Under the pieces are notes generated by a model that saw only the letters and a program-made list of their open reading frames with translations, was not told where the DNA came from and ran no database searches. 64,000 nucleotides of DNA from Haematobia irritans (taxonomy: Eukaryota; Arthropoda; Insecta; Diptera; Muscidae), in assembly GCF_050003625.1 (NCBI RefSeq), contig NC_134401.1, forward strand, positions 72,266,442-72,330,441. The letters run 5' to 3'. Positions within the stretch are counted from its first letter, which is position 1, and the number at the start of each line of letters is the position of its first letter. Below are positions 44,947 to 56,487 of the stretch, one piece after another. The translations under genes and the position numbers were made by a program.

Positions 44947-45565
44947 GATTTTCAACAACCGTCACATCAGCCGCTTCAATCGAGTCATCAAGAATGTCCT
45001 CTTCAGAGATATCGGCGACTCTCGCAATAAACATAGGTTCGACTTTGGTGAGTTCTGAGGCAATAGAAGCCTCCTCACGCATACGGTATCTATCCATGTC
45101 TTCAACTTTGGTATCTCCCTCGACTTCGCAAGAGGATCGGCTTACTTCTGATTCAGACAGAGGCTTGTCCATTTCTGAATCCTTTAGCTGATCGTTTTTA
45201 TACACCTTCATTTGGATATAATGAAAGCCATAACATACACGGCCCTGGGACTTTGCCAGATGTGGCAAAGACTGAGTGTTCAATATAAACACTGCATGCC
45301 GTCTTGGTCCATCCACTTCATCCAAACGGCCAACCTTCCAATCAGCTGTTGGAAGATCTGGATTGCATCGTTTCAGTCTATTTAAAATAGATTCAGGGTC
45401 AGAAGGGTTTGCAGGTATCCAGGCATGTGCTCTAGGTCTAGCCGGTATGTCTTTCTTCTCGACTAACTCTAGAGCAGCTCCTTCCCAAACTTCACCAATT
45501 AGTATCAGAGCAGCTTTAAAACATTCTATAGACCTCTGGTCCTCAAATGCGACTAGCTTAAATCG
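44903..45565 (-). pseudogene. LINE ORF1, C-terminal fragment
   Basis: The remaining part of ORF1 after truncation. It includes the second half of the conserved domain (ALILIGEVWEGAALELVEKKD; RHAVFILNTQSLPHLAKS) and the acidic tail. Without a start it is not expected to be made, though ORF2 next to it is intact. Confidence 0.88.
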
Positions 45566-48091
45566 TCCGAATTGATTAAGAAATTGATTGAATCAATTAA
45601 TATTTTAATTGGAGACGTAACAAATATCAATCATTTTTTTAATTGGTTTTTATTCGGATTTGATTAAATAATTAATTGAATCAATTAACATATTAATTGA
45701 ATCCGTTTCCAAATTCAATTAAGTGTTTAATTGAAAAAATTTTGGTGATAATTTTTTGTGTGTAGATAAAAGAAATGTAGGAAATTTTCCTATATTCTAA
45801 CAAGTGTGTTTCCTTAAGTTTTGAAAGGATTGAATACTTCTTAGTACGAATGAACTAAAATATTTTTCTATGCCAAGTGTTATTCGTATGTATGATAAGC
45901 TTTCTATAATAACGGAAGTCAGTATTATCGTTTTATAAGAAATTGTACTAAATTTGAGGAAACTTGGTTTTAGTTCGGTTTTTGTTTATTTTTATGAATG
46001 CTTTGTTATCAGTGAATAAAAATTTTCTTTTTCAGTAGTAAATTCTTATACCCAGCGAAGAAAACAGTATTAGTAAAATTCCATGCCCTATTCTAGTTAA
46101 TGAACAATTCCTAACTGCTTTCAGTTTAGGATTTTTTTACTGAAACAAGTAAATTTTATTATTTCACACAAAATATTAACTGAGTGGAAATAAAATGACT
46201 AAACTAAATTGATGAACATTTTTTCCTTTAGTTTCGAAGACACTTTTTTCTGGGTGTAATACTTTTGCTTTTTATTTGTGAGATACAGAAAAGGGGTATG
46301 GATACAAAAAAATTCGAAATGTGGTAGATGTCATACAAATCCCTTTCTTTTACTGTTTAGGAAAATCCGCAAGGCGTAATCCAGTATTGCGAATACAGGA
46401 GCTACCTGCCCAGAGATCCACGAAAGAAAGACACTCAGTGAACACGCTACCCACAGGGTAGCGTAATAGGTTTTTTTTGTCTTGATGTGAATTTATCTAC
46501 TTTTCTGCACATCACCGGTTTCATGCGCTCGCCAAATCGCATATTAAAATCCAGAGAACTCCACGAGTCCAAAAATTTTCAATAAAACCAGTGGCCGCAT
46601 AGAACGATTATTTTTATTGTTCCCCAAAAGTTATGGAGCCTAGTTAAGTCTTCTCTCTGGATCAGTGGCAAATCGTAGAGAGAAAATCTTACAATATAAG
46701 CTTTGACATCACTGCTAGGCCAGGTCAGACCTATCATCAAAACGAACAAAAATACTCAGAATGCTTTAGACCATAATCAAAGGAAAAATTTCCTTAAATT
46801 ATATATCACATGGATCGTTAGCGGATCGTACAGAGAAAATCTCGCAACATACGCTTCGACTGAAAAAAAAACAACATGCTACACAAATGAAAAACACTAA
46901 AACTACTTAAAACCACGATCGTAAAAAATGCACCAAATACCAATGTAAAAATTCATAAAGGGTAGATGGATTTGCTCGAGTTTAAAACATTAACATTTGT
47001 CTCAATAAGTTACAAGTACACTTAAAGTTAATGCAAGCTTGATCTGTATGATTGCTACTGTTATTAAATTGCTCCCCACATAGATTTAATCATCAACATC
47101 ATCATGCAGGAGGCCTTCTTCGTGTTGCTGTTCTGGTGGTAAGTCAATTGATTATTTATCAAAATCATAAACACCCCTTCACTGGCATTCTCCTCACATT
47201 TAAATTACTAAAGAAAAACAAAAACAATCAAAACAAATATAAATATAAATGCAAACGCCGGTAAGAGAATGTAAGTAAAGTTGCTTGCACTCTGTATTAC
47301 TCTCTCAAATACTACTCTCGCGTAAATGGATCACTAGAGAGATCAGTATAACACTTATTTAAGCTTATTTGCATTTCATTCATGATTTTGTTTTGGTTGT
47401 TTTGATTGGAAAGAAATGTAACGTAAATAAGAAAAAAATTCTAGTATAGATTAACCCATTGAGGGATATATTATAATGATTCAAAAATATGAATTTTAGG
47501 GAATCCGAATATAAAAAAAATTAAGACGTCTATGAATTTCTATATAAAACGAACGCATTAGATTTGTTTTTTGTTTTTAGTAGAAAGAAGAAAGATATAG
47601 TTCAAATATGAATAAAATGGATTGTATTTATATTATAATTGGTGAATTTTTTTATGATGGTTTCTTGTCCAATGAAACTTTAGAAATGAAGAGGTAAGTC
47701 GATTAGGGGTCTTTTAAAGGGAAATATGCCACCAGAAAGACAATGGTTGGAGTGGGTAAAGTGGAGTGGTAAAGTGGCAAGTGGCAGTGAGATATTACGG
47801 CAAAGTAGGCCCATGTAGATACCAGTCAAATTTAGTTTTTTATCACATTTTTTTATAACTAACTCCAGGGCACTGAAGGACTAGTTATTATGGTCCATTT
47901 CTCAATTATTTAAAAAAAAGGGAGTCTAAAATAATCATTGTAATGAGAAAAGATTTGTTTATAGAAGGACCGAACTCCCCCGCCCGGCAGATGCTAGCTC
48001 AAAGGAAATGGCTCCCGCAGTCCACTCTATAAACATATTTTACGATGTTTAGAAAATTTAGAAAAAATTGCATCTATTCCTAGCAAGGACA

Positions 48092-48397
48092 TTACATATC
48101 GCACCAGGTCATTACACGACGCTCCATATCCAGGTTGAAAACAAAAGCAGTCATAAAATCTGCTCCAATTATAACTTCGTCTACTATGAACTCATAATTA
48201 ACGGTCTTGTTAGCAATAGTTAACTTTACGGCGACCTTTCCACATACTGTTGCGGGTTCCCCTGTAGCCGTGCTTAGCCTGACTCCAATCAGTGGTGTAA
48301 CTTTTCCTTTTACTAAATCAGATTTAATGATAGACTTTGATGCACCAGTATCCAACGTCAAGTACGCTTGTTTCAATTCTTGCATTACCTGCTGCAT
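48092..48397 (-). pseudogene. Gypsy-A protease, displaced from its pol by Gypsy-B
   Basis: Retroviral-type aspartic protease: LTLDTGASKSIIKSDLV with the catalytic D-T-G, flap region, and VIIGADFMTAF near the end. It lies on the minus strand just to the right of the Gypsy-B 3' LTR. The pol region expected next (linker SIPPNAEAIIWV) is at the left edge of Gypsy-B, at 11301 and below. The simplest reading is one Gypsy-A copy interrupted by Gypsy-B. The joint itself is not clean. Confidence 0.8.
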
Positions 48398-48429
48398 TGT
48401 CTCTTTTTATATATAACCGACTAGCGTAA

Positions 48430-49502
48430 CCCGGACGGCTTCGCTGCGCCTACCGAAGCATATCTGCCGTTACAAATGTAATTAAAGTGTTTGGGGAACG
48501 TTTGTCGACAGCCAGGAAGTCTGGATCGGGGGGAAATCGAAAACCGGAAGCCGCTGAGACGACAAACAGAGTTGCCGGTAGTTTCAAGCGAAACCCTAAC
48601 CTCTCTCTCCGAGATGCCGCAAATAAGCTGGGTGTATCGTCTACAACCGTGCATGGAGCCAAAAAACGAGCCGGACTATCGACTTACAAGAAGGTAGTGA
48701 CTCCAAATCGCGATGATAAACAAAATACGACGGCCAAAGCGCGATCCCGGGGGCTGTACACGACGATGCTGACGAAGTTTGACTGCGTGGTAATGGACGA
48801 CGAAACCTACGTCAAAGCCGACTACAGGCAGCTTCGGGACAGGAGTTTTATACGGCAAAAGGAAGGGGAAACGTAGCAGATATTTTCAAGCACATAAAAC
48901 TGTCAAAGTTCGCAAAGAAATATCTGGTTTGGCAAGCCATCTGTACCTGTGGCTTGAAAAGCAGCATTTTCATAGCTTCCGGGATTGTCAACCAAGAAAT
49001 TTACGTGAAAGAGTGTTTGAATAAACGTCTGCTGCCTTTCCTGAAGAAACACGGTTGTTCCATACTGTTTTGGCCCGATTTGGCATTTTGCCATTACGGT
49101 AAAAAGGCCATGGAGTGGTACGCCACCAACAACGTGCAGGTGGTTCCCAAGGACAAGAACCCTCCCAACACGCCAGAGCTCCGCCCAATTGAGAAATACT
49201 GGGCTATTGTCAAGCGGAACCTAAAGAAGACCGAAAAAACTTCAAAGGACGAGCAGCAGTTCAATGCAAAATGGCTTTCTGCGGCGAAGAAGGTGGACAA
49301 GGTGGCTGTACAAAATCTGATGGCAGGTGTCAAGCGTGAGGCCCGGCAATTCGGATTTGGAAAAGCGAAAGCCTAACTGAATATTTTTCCTGAATTTTAT
49401 ACTAATTGAATTTGAAAAAGAAATTTAAATGATTTTTTAAATAAATGATTTCATAGATTTACACGCGTTTTCCCTTGACCAAATTTTGACCGTATCACCC
49501 TT
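48430..49502 (+). mobile_element. DD37E-type mariner relative, 5'-truncated
   Basis: The right end has the terminal repeat CCGTATCACCCTT followed by TA (49503-49504), that is AAGGGTGATACGG read inward. The matching left end is absent; the element merges with Gypsy-A near 48425. It carries a frameshifted transposase. Confidence 0.85.
48487..49376 (+). pseudogene. Tc1/mariner transposase with DD37E spacing, frameshifted
   Basis: The first part (48487-48876) has a helix-turn-helix region (NPNLSLRDAANKLGVSSTTV) and the first catalytic acid (VVMDDETYVKADY), but an internal deletion joins them. A frameshift near 48840-48870 leads to the second part (48954-49376), with the second Asp (FWPDLAFCHYGK) and the third acid (ELRPIEKYW), separated by 37 residues. 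The C-terminus (REARQFGFGKAKA) looks complete. The DD37E spacing is reminiscent of elements described from mosquitoes. Confidence 0.88.
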
Positions 49503-49632
49503 TAGTTAAAATAAAAAACATCTTTGGTGGACATTTTTTGGCAGTGCGTTTAAAGTTGTGCACTAATTTTTTTGCTGGGATGTGATGTGCTAAAAAGCAT
49601 AGAATTTAAAGAAGTGGTTAACGATTTTGCCT

Positions 49633-49693
49633 TATCACAATGGACTGAATAGTCTAAGTGAGCCTGATACTTAATCGGGCTGCCACTTTAACC
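49633..49693 (+). mobile_element. 61-bp insertion made only of the LINE/SINE 3' tail
   Basis: The sequence from TATCACAATGGACTGAATAG to CACTTTAACC equals the end of the LINE (and SINE) 3' tail. It is flanked by 14-bp perfect duplications TAACGATTTTGCCT (49619-49632 and 49694-49707). It is an extreme 5'-truncation and shows that the tail alone is what the LINE machinery leaves behind first. Confidence 0.93.
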
Positions 49694-49707
49694 TAACGAT
49701 TTTGCCT

Positions 49708-50658
49708 GTCTCAAATCTAGAAGGGTTCCTCCTCAAACGACATAAATTAGGCGGCAACCCTGATGCCAGTCTCCCTAACGCCAACTTCTGTTGTCCATGA
49801 GAAAAAGATGATTGAGTCGTAAAAAATTTTAAATGCAGTAAGTCGTTTAAAGTTGCTCTGCTCTTTCTGTCGCGTATTCTAATCGATTTTGTTTTATCGT
49901 TACAGTTGTCGGTTTAAAGTACCATCAATCATCGATCGATTATTATTTCAAATTTTTAATTCTACCTTTGCTCCTAAGTTTTCGTATTTTTTACAAAAGA
50001 ATTAATAAACTGAAATTTCTTTAATTCTAATAAAATTGAATTCTTACATAGATGTTTAATCACTAAACTGTGAATGCTAAGGGAGTCACGTTTGTGGCAA
50101 ATATTACATTTATCTATTCACTTAATGTGAGTATCAATAAAAACCTTGTTTATCAATTTTTTCTTGTTTATTATAACAAAATAGTGTTCTGTAAAAGTCG
50201 TATGGACCCTATTATATTAATATGTCCAAGGCCTCTAAACGGTTAAAGACGGCCCTGAACACGATCCTTTTTTTTCAACCTAACCAGTATTAAATGGAGT
50301 CGACAAAATAATATCGGTATATCAAAGACATTATTATATTATTATTTGTACCCAGCAAAACAAAATCTGAAGCTCTTTTAAAGGCACAACTTTAAAAGCA
50401 CTTCCAAAAATGCCCTCCCAAAGACGTCCTCTATTTTAACAACACAGGAAGTTATTTTGATTCAATTTTTTAAAACTCGCTTTTTTCATATTTTTAATTA
50501 TTTTGTTTCAAATACACTGATAGAAAAAAGGCGGTATGTGGTCATTACCTTTTGGTATTAATAAATTGATTCACGTTACCTTTTAATTTTGGTACCACTT
50601 TTATCACATCATTTCCATCCGCTTTTTATTGGGGTATTAACTATCACAACGGTTAGCA
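49708..50658. other. No gene or known element recognised
   Basis: AT-rich DNA with no ORF bearing a motif. A sequence TACACTGATAGAAAAAAGG at 50513-50531 resembles the CAC-plus-A-run ends of the TIR elements here, but I found no partner end. It could be host DNA or old repeats. Confidence 0.4.
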
Positions 50659-50759
50659 TTCAACCGTCGAACGGAACGGACGTGTTTTTTAATAGCGGAT
50701 AAAATCATCGTAATAAGTACCTACTACGAATTTCAAGTGTGGTGGGATATTAGGCCACC

Positions 50760-51804
50760 ATGCAGAGCAATTCAAAGACATCCACTGGGTTGCTAACTAC
50801 AGGGCCCAGTGGACGGGTATCGACTGGAATTATACATTTGGGCAATGACCAAGTGTTAGGCCCAATTAGTCGACCTGTAGACGGGTCGACAGGTGGCGAC
50901 ACTGTGACAAGTCGAACCGTTTCCAAGGTAACGGCATCAAAAGGAGGTAATCCCTCACGAAAGAGGTTCAAGGAACGCAGAAATGCTTTGTTTATCCTAG
51001 AGAAATTAGGATCAGTCGACCCAAGCACGTTGTCGACTAAACAAAGCGTTTCCTTAAAATGGGGTCAAGGAATTCTTGAGGCTGGAAAAATGGAACGATC
51101 ACCGGATGAGCTGCCTGGCGTCTTTGTCTGGCGTCTACTCACAGATGCTGGAAAAGTTTCCCGGCCCAGATTCTCGACACCAAGAGGCTGGTTGGTATCA
51201 AGGACGATTTAAGCTAGTCGCATTTGAGGACCAGAGGTCTATAGAATGTTTTAAAGCTGCTCTGATACTAATTGGTGAAGTTTGGAAAGGAGCTGCTCTA
51301 GAGTTAGTCGAGAAGAAAGACATACCGGCTAGACCTAGCACATGCGTGGATACCTGCAAACCCTTCTGACCCTAAATCTATTGGAAGGTTGGCCGTTTGG
51401 ATGAAGTGGATGGACCAAGACGGCATGCAGTGTTTATATTGAACACTCAGTCTTTGCCACATCTAGCAAAGTCTCAGGGCCGTGTATGATATGGCTTTCA
51501 TTATATCCAAATGAAGGTGTATAAAAACGATCAGCTAAAGGATTCAGAAATGGACAAGCCTCTGTCTGAATCAGAAATAAGCGGATCCTCTTGCAAAGTC
51601 GAGGGAGATACCAAAGATGCAGACTGGGATAGACACCGTATGCGAGAGGAGGTTTCTACTGCCTCAGAACTCACCAAAGTTGAACCCATGGTTATAGCGA
51701 GAGTCACCGAGATCTCTGAAGAGGACATTCTTGATGACTCGATTGAAACGGCTGATGTGACGCTTGTTGAAAATCTCGATGGTTCTTTTGAAACCATGAA
51801 ATGA
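50760..51804 (+). pseudogene. LINE ORF1, rearranged copy
   Basis: Starts at the ATG 50760, matching the ORF1 start of copy 1. A deletion of about 160 bp near 51113 and another of about 50 bp near 51375 break the frame and remove parts of the central domain. A stop occurs in GTATGATATGG (near 51488). The acidic C-terminal tail is still readable at 51511-51780. Confidence 0.88.
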
Positions 51805-51810
51805 AATGAA

Positions 51811-52766
51811 ATGAAAGGGGACATAGATATAGTTCTTATTCAAGAACCATATATTTATAGAAACAAAATATGTGAATTAAGTACTCCGGGGTTCAAACTA
51901 TTGCAGTATACTGGTAATTATGTAAATCGAGCCTGTATAATTGCTAAAAACGAGCTCAACTTGTTTCTTTCCTTCAATGTGCAATACAGACACTGTCGTT
52001 GCCAGTTTAGAAATAGCCAAATGCAAATATTGGGTATCTTCGGTCTACATGGGACATGATAGGGAGATGCCTCCATGTGCCGTTAACACCTTAGTTGTTC
52101 TCCTGATGAAAGGGGACATAGATATAGTTCTTATTCAAGAACCATATATTTATAGAAACAAAATATGTGAATTAAGTACTCCGGGGTTCAAACTATTGCA
52201 GTATACTGGTAATGATGTAAATCGAGCCTGTATAATTGCTAAAAACGAGCTCAACTTGTTTCTTTCCTTCAATGTGCAATACAGACACTGTCGTTGCCAG
52301 TTTAGAAATAGCCAAATGCAAATATTGGGTATCTTCGGTCTACATGGGACATGATAGGGAGATGCCTCTATGTGCCGTTAACACCTTAGTTGAGGAGTCA
52401 TTGAAAACATAGATAAAACTTATTATGGGATGCGATGCAAATGCACATCATAGTATATGGGGAAGTGGTGACATTAATACAAGAGGAGAGTCACTTCTAG
52501 AGTTTATTTTGCGTACTAATTTGGTAGTTTCCAATAAGGGAGATGCCCCAACCTCTAAAGGCAAGAGGTTTTGGACGTCACCTTGGCCTCGCAAGAACTG
52601 AATGAAATGATATCTGAGTGGCAGGTTTTAAGTGAACACAGCTTCTCAGATCATCGCTACATCCGTTTCAAATTTGATGTTCATACCACCAAGACCATAT
52701 TTCCGCCAAATGTTAGGAAAGCTGACTGGAATAGGTATAGGGAATCGTTCAATATGATGATACCGG
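51811..52766 (+). pseudogene. LINE ORF2 endonuclease region with a 295-bp tandem duplication
   Basis: Segment 51811-52097 is repeated at 52106-52392 (step 295 bp). Both carry IDIVLIQEPYIYRNKICELS. The start of ORF2 and the end of ORF1 were lost at a junction filled by (ATGAA)n. Later endonuclease sequence follows with stops and indels (GCDANAHHS, SDHRYIRF). The reading stops at ATACCGG, where Gypsy-C is inserted. Confidence 0.9.
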
Positions 52767-53487
52767 TGTAATGCTAGCCGTGTGATAGGCAGGCGTTCAA
52801 ACAAATTAAGAAAAAGGATTTGGATTGAGGATCCTAAGTCCCTACCTTCCCGATTTTTGGCAGGCGCTTAAGAGCGCCACTAGACCAGCTAAGTTTTTGT
52901 CGCAGGCACTATACAGTGCCACCTCAACAGAGAGAGAAATGAAAGCCGCTTGTTTTTGGCTCTGTGTAAGATTTTTCTCTGACTTTATTTTCAAAAATAC
53001 ATTCTTTTTATACAAATTTTTGGATTTAGAATTATTGAATATTGAGTGGAAATTATACTAATACATACATTACAATTGGAGTTTAAAACTATGGAGCTCA
53101 CTAACACATGCACATATTTTCAAATAAAATTTATCTTCAATTTTACTTTCTAAGAAATGCAGGTCATTCTTAATTCCTATTGGTGGACATTTGACTCAAT
53201 TCTGAGTTCCAGCATTTGGCCTACATACAAAACAATGTATGCAATCCCAACTGGAAACTCTAAACCAATGAAAAGTGTCACATGCCACCAACATCTAATT
53301 GGAACTCTACTGAGTGCATTCAACTCAGTCACTACCAAGTGTGTGACTGACCTGCGTCAACAAAACAAAATATGAATGCACTGAAAATGCAAGTGAATCC
53401 AAAATAGAGTATCGTATGCTATTAGTAATGCATGTGTAAGTGCTGATGAAGGGGGAAGAAGTGGAATGTGTGTTTGGTCACACTACA
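52767..53487 (-). repeat. Gypsy-C 3' LTR (721 bp)
   Basis: Plus strand begins TGTAATGCTAGCC and ends GTCACACTACA, so on the element strand it starts TGTAGTGTGAC and ends in CA. Directly upstream on that strand is AAGGGCGAGGG, a good polypurine tract. It holds the empty site (TA at 53062-53063) for the TIR element in the other LTR. Confidence 0.92.
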
Positions 53488-53748
53488 CCCTCGCCCTTAA
53501 GAGAAATGTATACAATTTGGATATTTCATAGAACAAATTGGGTACATTTTGTAATATTATATTTATTGTGTTGTATTGTAGTGGTTTGTTTACAATTTTG
53601 TGTTTTACTTAGCAGAGTTTTCTTTGATATGTGATACTTGATATAAGTGGCTAGATAAGTGATATAGTTTAAAAAGAATATGTACATATTAGAAATATTA
53701 AGATTAACTTTGGTATTTTTTTAATAAATTTTTATGTACAATTTTTTC

Positions 53749-55620
53749 TTAATTATCTATTTGTAGTGTTACATTTAAATTGTCTATATTTGATATTCTA
53801 TAGGGACCATGGTAAAGTGACTGATTTTTTCTTCTGTTTTCCTTTTTTACTAAAACAAAATCACCTATTCTGAGGTCTATCCTATTTGTATTTGTTAAAG
53901 AGTTCTGGCTTCTCTTAATTTTCACTTGTTCTACTAATTTCATGGCATTTTCAATAGAGATTTTCAGTCTTAGTTTCAGCTCGTTTGCGTAATTATCTAA
54001 GTCATAAACCTTTCCAGTGTTCGTTACGTTTTCCCCTGGTATTGTCGGTTAATTACCAAAAATTAGTTCGAATGGTCAATATCCTGTATCAATATGTGGT
54101 GTTATGTTATATGCGAATGCATAATACGGTATCCACTCATTCCAATTATCGTCATTTAGAAAAGACAAAAAGTATTCATTTAAAACTCTATGGTTTCTTT
54201 CGACTGTTCCCAAGGTCTCGTGGTGATATGGTGTAGAAAATCTTTGTTCGATCCGTAATAATTTGCACATTTCATTCATCAAATCGTTCACAAATTCAGT
54301 GCCTCTATCGGATTTCACAGTTTTGAATACCCCATATCGCAAAATTAGGGTTTCATTCAAACATTTTGATATTGACTTGGCTTCTTTAGTCTCCATAGGA
54401 GCGGCTATGACATACTTGGTTAATTCACATTGCATTGTCAATATGTAGCGATAATTGTTTGAGGGACGTAAGGGGCCTACTGTGTCAATGACAACTACAC
54501 TGAAACTGTCTGTTGGTGTATCCGTTTTCATTAACGGTTCTTTTGTGTGTTTGATTTGCTTGTTTCTTTGGCATAAGTCACAAGCTGACACATATTATTT
54601 TTTACCATTTTAGACATATTCTTCCATACATATTTTTGTTTTAATTTTGAAATTGTTTTTCTGACTCCAAAATGACCTCCGCATGGTGTACCGTGATATA
54701 ATTTAATTAGTTCTAATTGTTCCGGATTACTTGTTATTTTTCGAGGTTTTTGATATAGTAGGATATTGACGTCATAATTCTTTAAGTAATTATTCATTTT
54801 TTCTTTAAATTTCGCTTTATTATTTTAAATATTTCGTCACCTTTTTCTAGTGCGAAAGTTTTAATATTCATTCTGTTTAACTCAGATGATAGCTTCTCCC
54901 AAAGATTATCTAAGTAATAGGGATTATCACTACATCTTACGCGCGATTCGTTTGCAGAATGATTATGATCAATATTCAATTTCTTAGTCGACTTATCTAT
55001 AATAAATTTCAATTTTCTCGCGAGTTTAATATCTTTAATAGATGTACATTCCCAAACTTTGAGTTGATCAGATTCATTATGAGAAGACATCTCTTCCTTC
55101 CTATCCTCTTTATTTGTGCACATTTTCCTTTTCATCCCTCACGTTATCACCAGCGATTTCTTAATTTTTTCATCTATCTCCTGAGGTATCATTGATTTTA
55201 ATGTGTCGGGGTCTATCTTTATACGTAATAATGCATCTGCGTTTTTATTATTCGTTCCTTTCTTATATACGATTTCAAAATCATAGTCTGACAGTTGTAG
55301 TCTAATTCGGGTTAATTTGGAACTGGGGTTCTTGTGAGTAAACAAAGAAACGAAAGGATGATGGTCTGTAACCACAATAAATACAAATATACAAATATGG
55401 ATGGAAAAATTGGATTTATTCATTGGGGAATTCCTAATAATTCTTTCTCGAAATCGGGCATTGCAAAATTTTAATCCCGCCAATTCAACTTGTTCTTAAG
55501 TGTTTCGAAAGCTTCCTGACATTGTTGTGTCCATTGGAATTTCGTATTCTTCTTCACTAAGGCATTCAAACACGATATAATAGCCGTTCTGTTAAAATCT
55601 TCAATGAAATATAGACGTTT
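53749..55620 (-). pseudogene. Gypsy-C pol: RNase H and integrase, broken
   Basis: On the minus strand: end of RT/connection (FQWTQQCQEAFETLKNKL, near 55540), RNase H tail (DHHPFVSLFTHKNPSSKLTR; YKKGTNNKNADALL), a linker, the integrase zinc region (54531-54797, YHGTPCGGHFGVRKT; the Cys pair CDLCQRNK continues in the next frame), and the integrase core (54076-54591). The core shows FSVVVIDTVGPL with the first Asp, VKSDRGTEFVND with the second, and a Glu in LGTVERNHRVL. A C-terminal piece (53749-53943) follows. The catalytic part of RT is missing upstream of about 55620, and stops and frameshifts separate the pieces. Confidence 0.87.
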
Positions 55621-55629
55621 CACGATTAT

Positions 55630-55990
55630 TTGGAAAAAAACTCCTTTCCTAAAATCCCATTCAACAGTTACATTTTATCCAAGAATAATGCCATCAAAAT
55701 TAGGTTTTTACGAAATGTAGATCAAGCATGTACAAATTTTTCAAATATAGTTTTCAAATCATCTTCATTTTTCTGTTTCAAACAAGTTACTAGCCAAAAA
55801 ATTCAAGCTGTGGGGGTTAATTTATGCAAATTGCAAATTACAAAAAAAAATCAACTTCCTTACCGCAGGAAAAGTTTGAGTCTTACGAGCATGTGTTTTT
55901 TTTTACAATTTACTTAAAGATTTAATTGGATTAAATATTGGTCCATTTTAATTTATTTAAAACAGTATCATACTTATTTCTATATATATA
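55630..55990. other. Unassigned interior of Gypsy-C
   Basis: AT-rich stretch where the RT core of Gypsy-C would be expected. No RT motif was found in any frame. It may be foreign or decayed. Confidence 0.35.
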
Positions 55991-56300
55991 CACCCTCAAA
56001 AAAAATCGCTTCTTTAACATATGTTCCAAACATATTTTGCAGGAAGCACATATATTATTGGATACTGCCGAAACATTAATATGTTTGTTTTATGTGAACA
56101 TATTATATGTTTGGAAGCATTTTGAGCCCAAAAATATTATATGCTTGGAAGAATTTTTCCCAAAGACGATTGTGCTCATTGCCTAACATACTCGTAATTT
56201 TCACTTCCACGAAATATTTTAGTTCTTGGCACCTTTTTCTGTAATACAAATAATGTTGAAGAAATTATTCACTTTTATAAAATTTTTAAATTTTACCTTT

Positions 56301-56374
56301 CGCCTGCACGGAGAATCGAACCGAGGACCATACAGTTTGTAAGCCAACACACTATCCACTGGGCTACGTAGCTG
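56301..56374 (-). promoter_or_regulatory. tRNA-like Pol III module (leftward)
   Basis: On the minus strand: A box TAGCCCAGTGG, B box GGTTCGATTCT. Homologous to 32246-32317 and 60472-60545. Confidence 0.75.
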
Positions 56375-56487
56375 TTATGGTCACCAGCAGATAATTATCG
56401 TTATAAGTTACATTTATATAGCATAGTTTGCAGCGCCCACGAGCCCATGCAAACATAACATTATTTAACAGAAACATACATTTGTTT

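Larger units (their letters stand above)
41217..45565 (-). mobile_element. LINE copy 2, 5'-truncated, ORF2 intact
   Basis: Same family as copy 1. It is flanked by 14-bp duplications TCCGAATTGATTAA (41203-41216 and 45566-45579). The 5' end breaks inside ORF1, at a place where the LINE shares TCC with the target, as is common in 5'-truncation. The 3' end again terminates in CCTAA repeats. Confidence 0.95.
39283..45762. mobile_element. TIR-inner: TIR element with TA duplication, interrupted by LINE copy 2
   Basis: Ends CACACAAAAAAAAATTTTTT and, from the right, CACACAAAAAATTATCACC, flanked by TA at 39281-39282 and 45763-45764. Subterminal regions (39295-39600, 41110-41216, 45580-45740) are rich in short motifs such as CAATTAA and GATTGA in both orientations. 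No transposase seen; the 114-codon frame at 40720-41064 shows no motif. Its own length without the LINE is about 2.1 kb. Confidence 0.82.
37747..46257. mobile_element. TIR-outer: TIR element with TA duplication, holding a nested element
   Basis: Perfect 16-bp ends CACCCAGAAAAAAGTG and CACTTTTTTCTGGGTG. TA at 37745-37746 and 46258-46259; the empty site is at 12414-12415. The element's own DNA is 37747-39282 and 45765-46257 (about 2.0 kb). It contains a Himar1-like fragment with a flanking duplication and no recognisable transposase of its own. The superfamily is uncertain: TA duplication suggests Tc1/mariner or another TA-targeting group. Confidence 0.88.
11326..48084 (+). mobile_element. Gypsy-B: large Ty3/gypsy retrotransposon with about 2.9-kb LTRs and RING-gag, heavily nested
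   Basis: Two long direct repeats flank a plus-strand gag-pol: 11326-15348 and the mosaic 31216-48084. A tRNA-Lys-type primer site follows the first. Subtracting all later insertions leaves an element of about 11.6 kb with LTRs of about 2.90 and 2.93 kb, comparable in plan to long-LTR Drosophila elements such as Ulysses. Boundaries are approximate: the LTR start is not a clean TG, no target duplication is visible, and about 33 bp before the primer site in the 5' copy is absent from the 3' copy. The flanks are Gypsy-A sequence on both sides. Most ORFs are broken, so the copy is dead. Confidence 0.82.
31216..48084 (+). repeat. Gypsy-B 3' LTR, in four pieces
   Basis: Pieces 31216-31714, 32640-32658, 37160-37746 and 46260-48084 align in order with the 5' LTR and add up to about 2.93 kb. 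The breaks are a TIR element (31715-32637), a copia element (32659-37154) and a nested TIR element (37747-46257). The right end stops at ATTCCTAG near 48084, where Gypsy-A protease sequence begins. Confidence 0.87.

Noticed and set aside
50513..50531. Left end of another CAC-type TIR element (CACTGATAGAAAAAAGG after TA)
   Set aside because: No matching right end was found within the window, so I did not annotate it.
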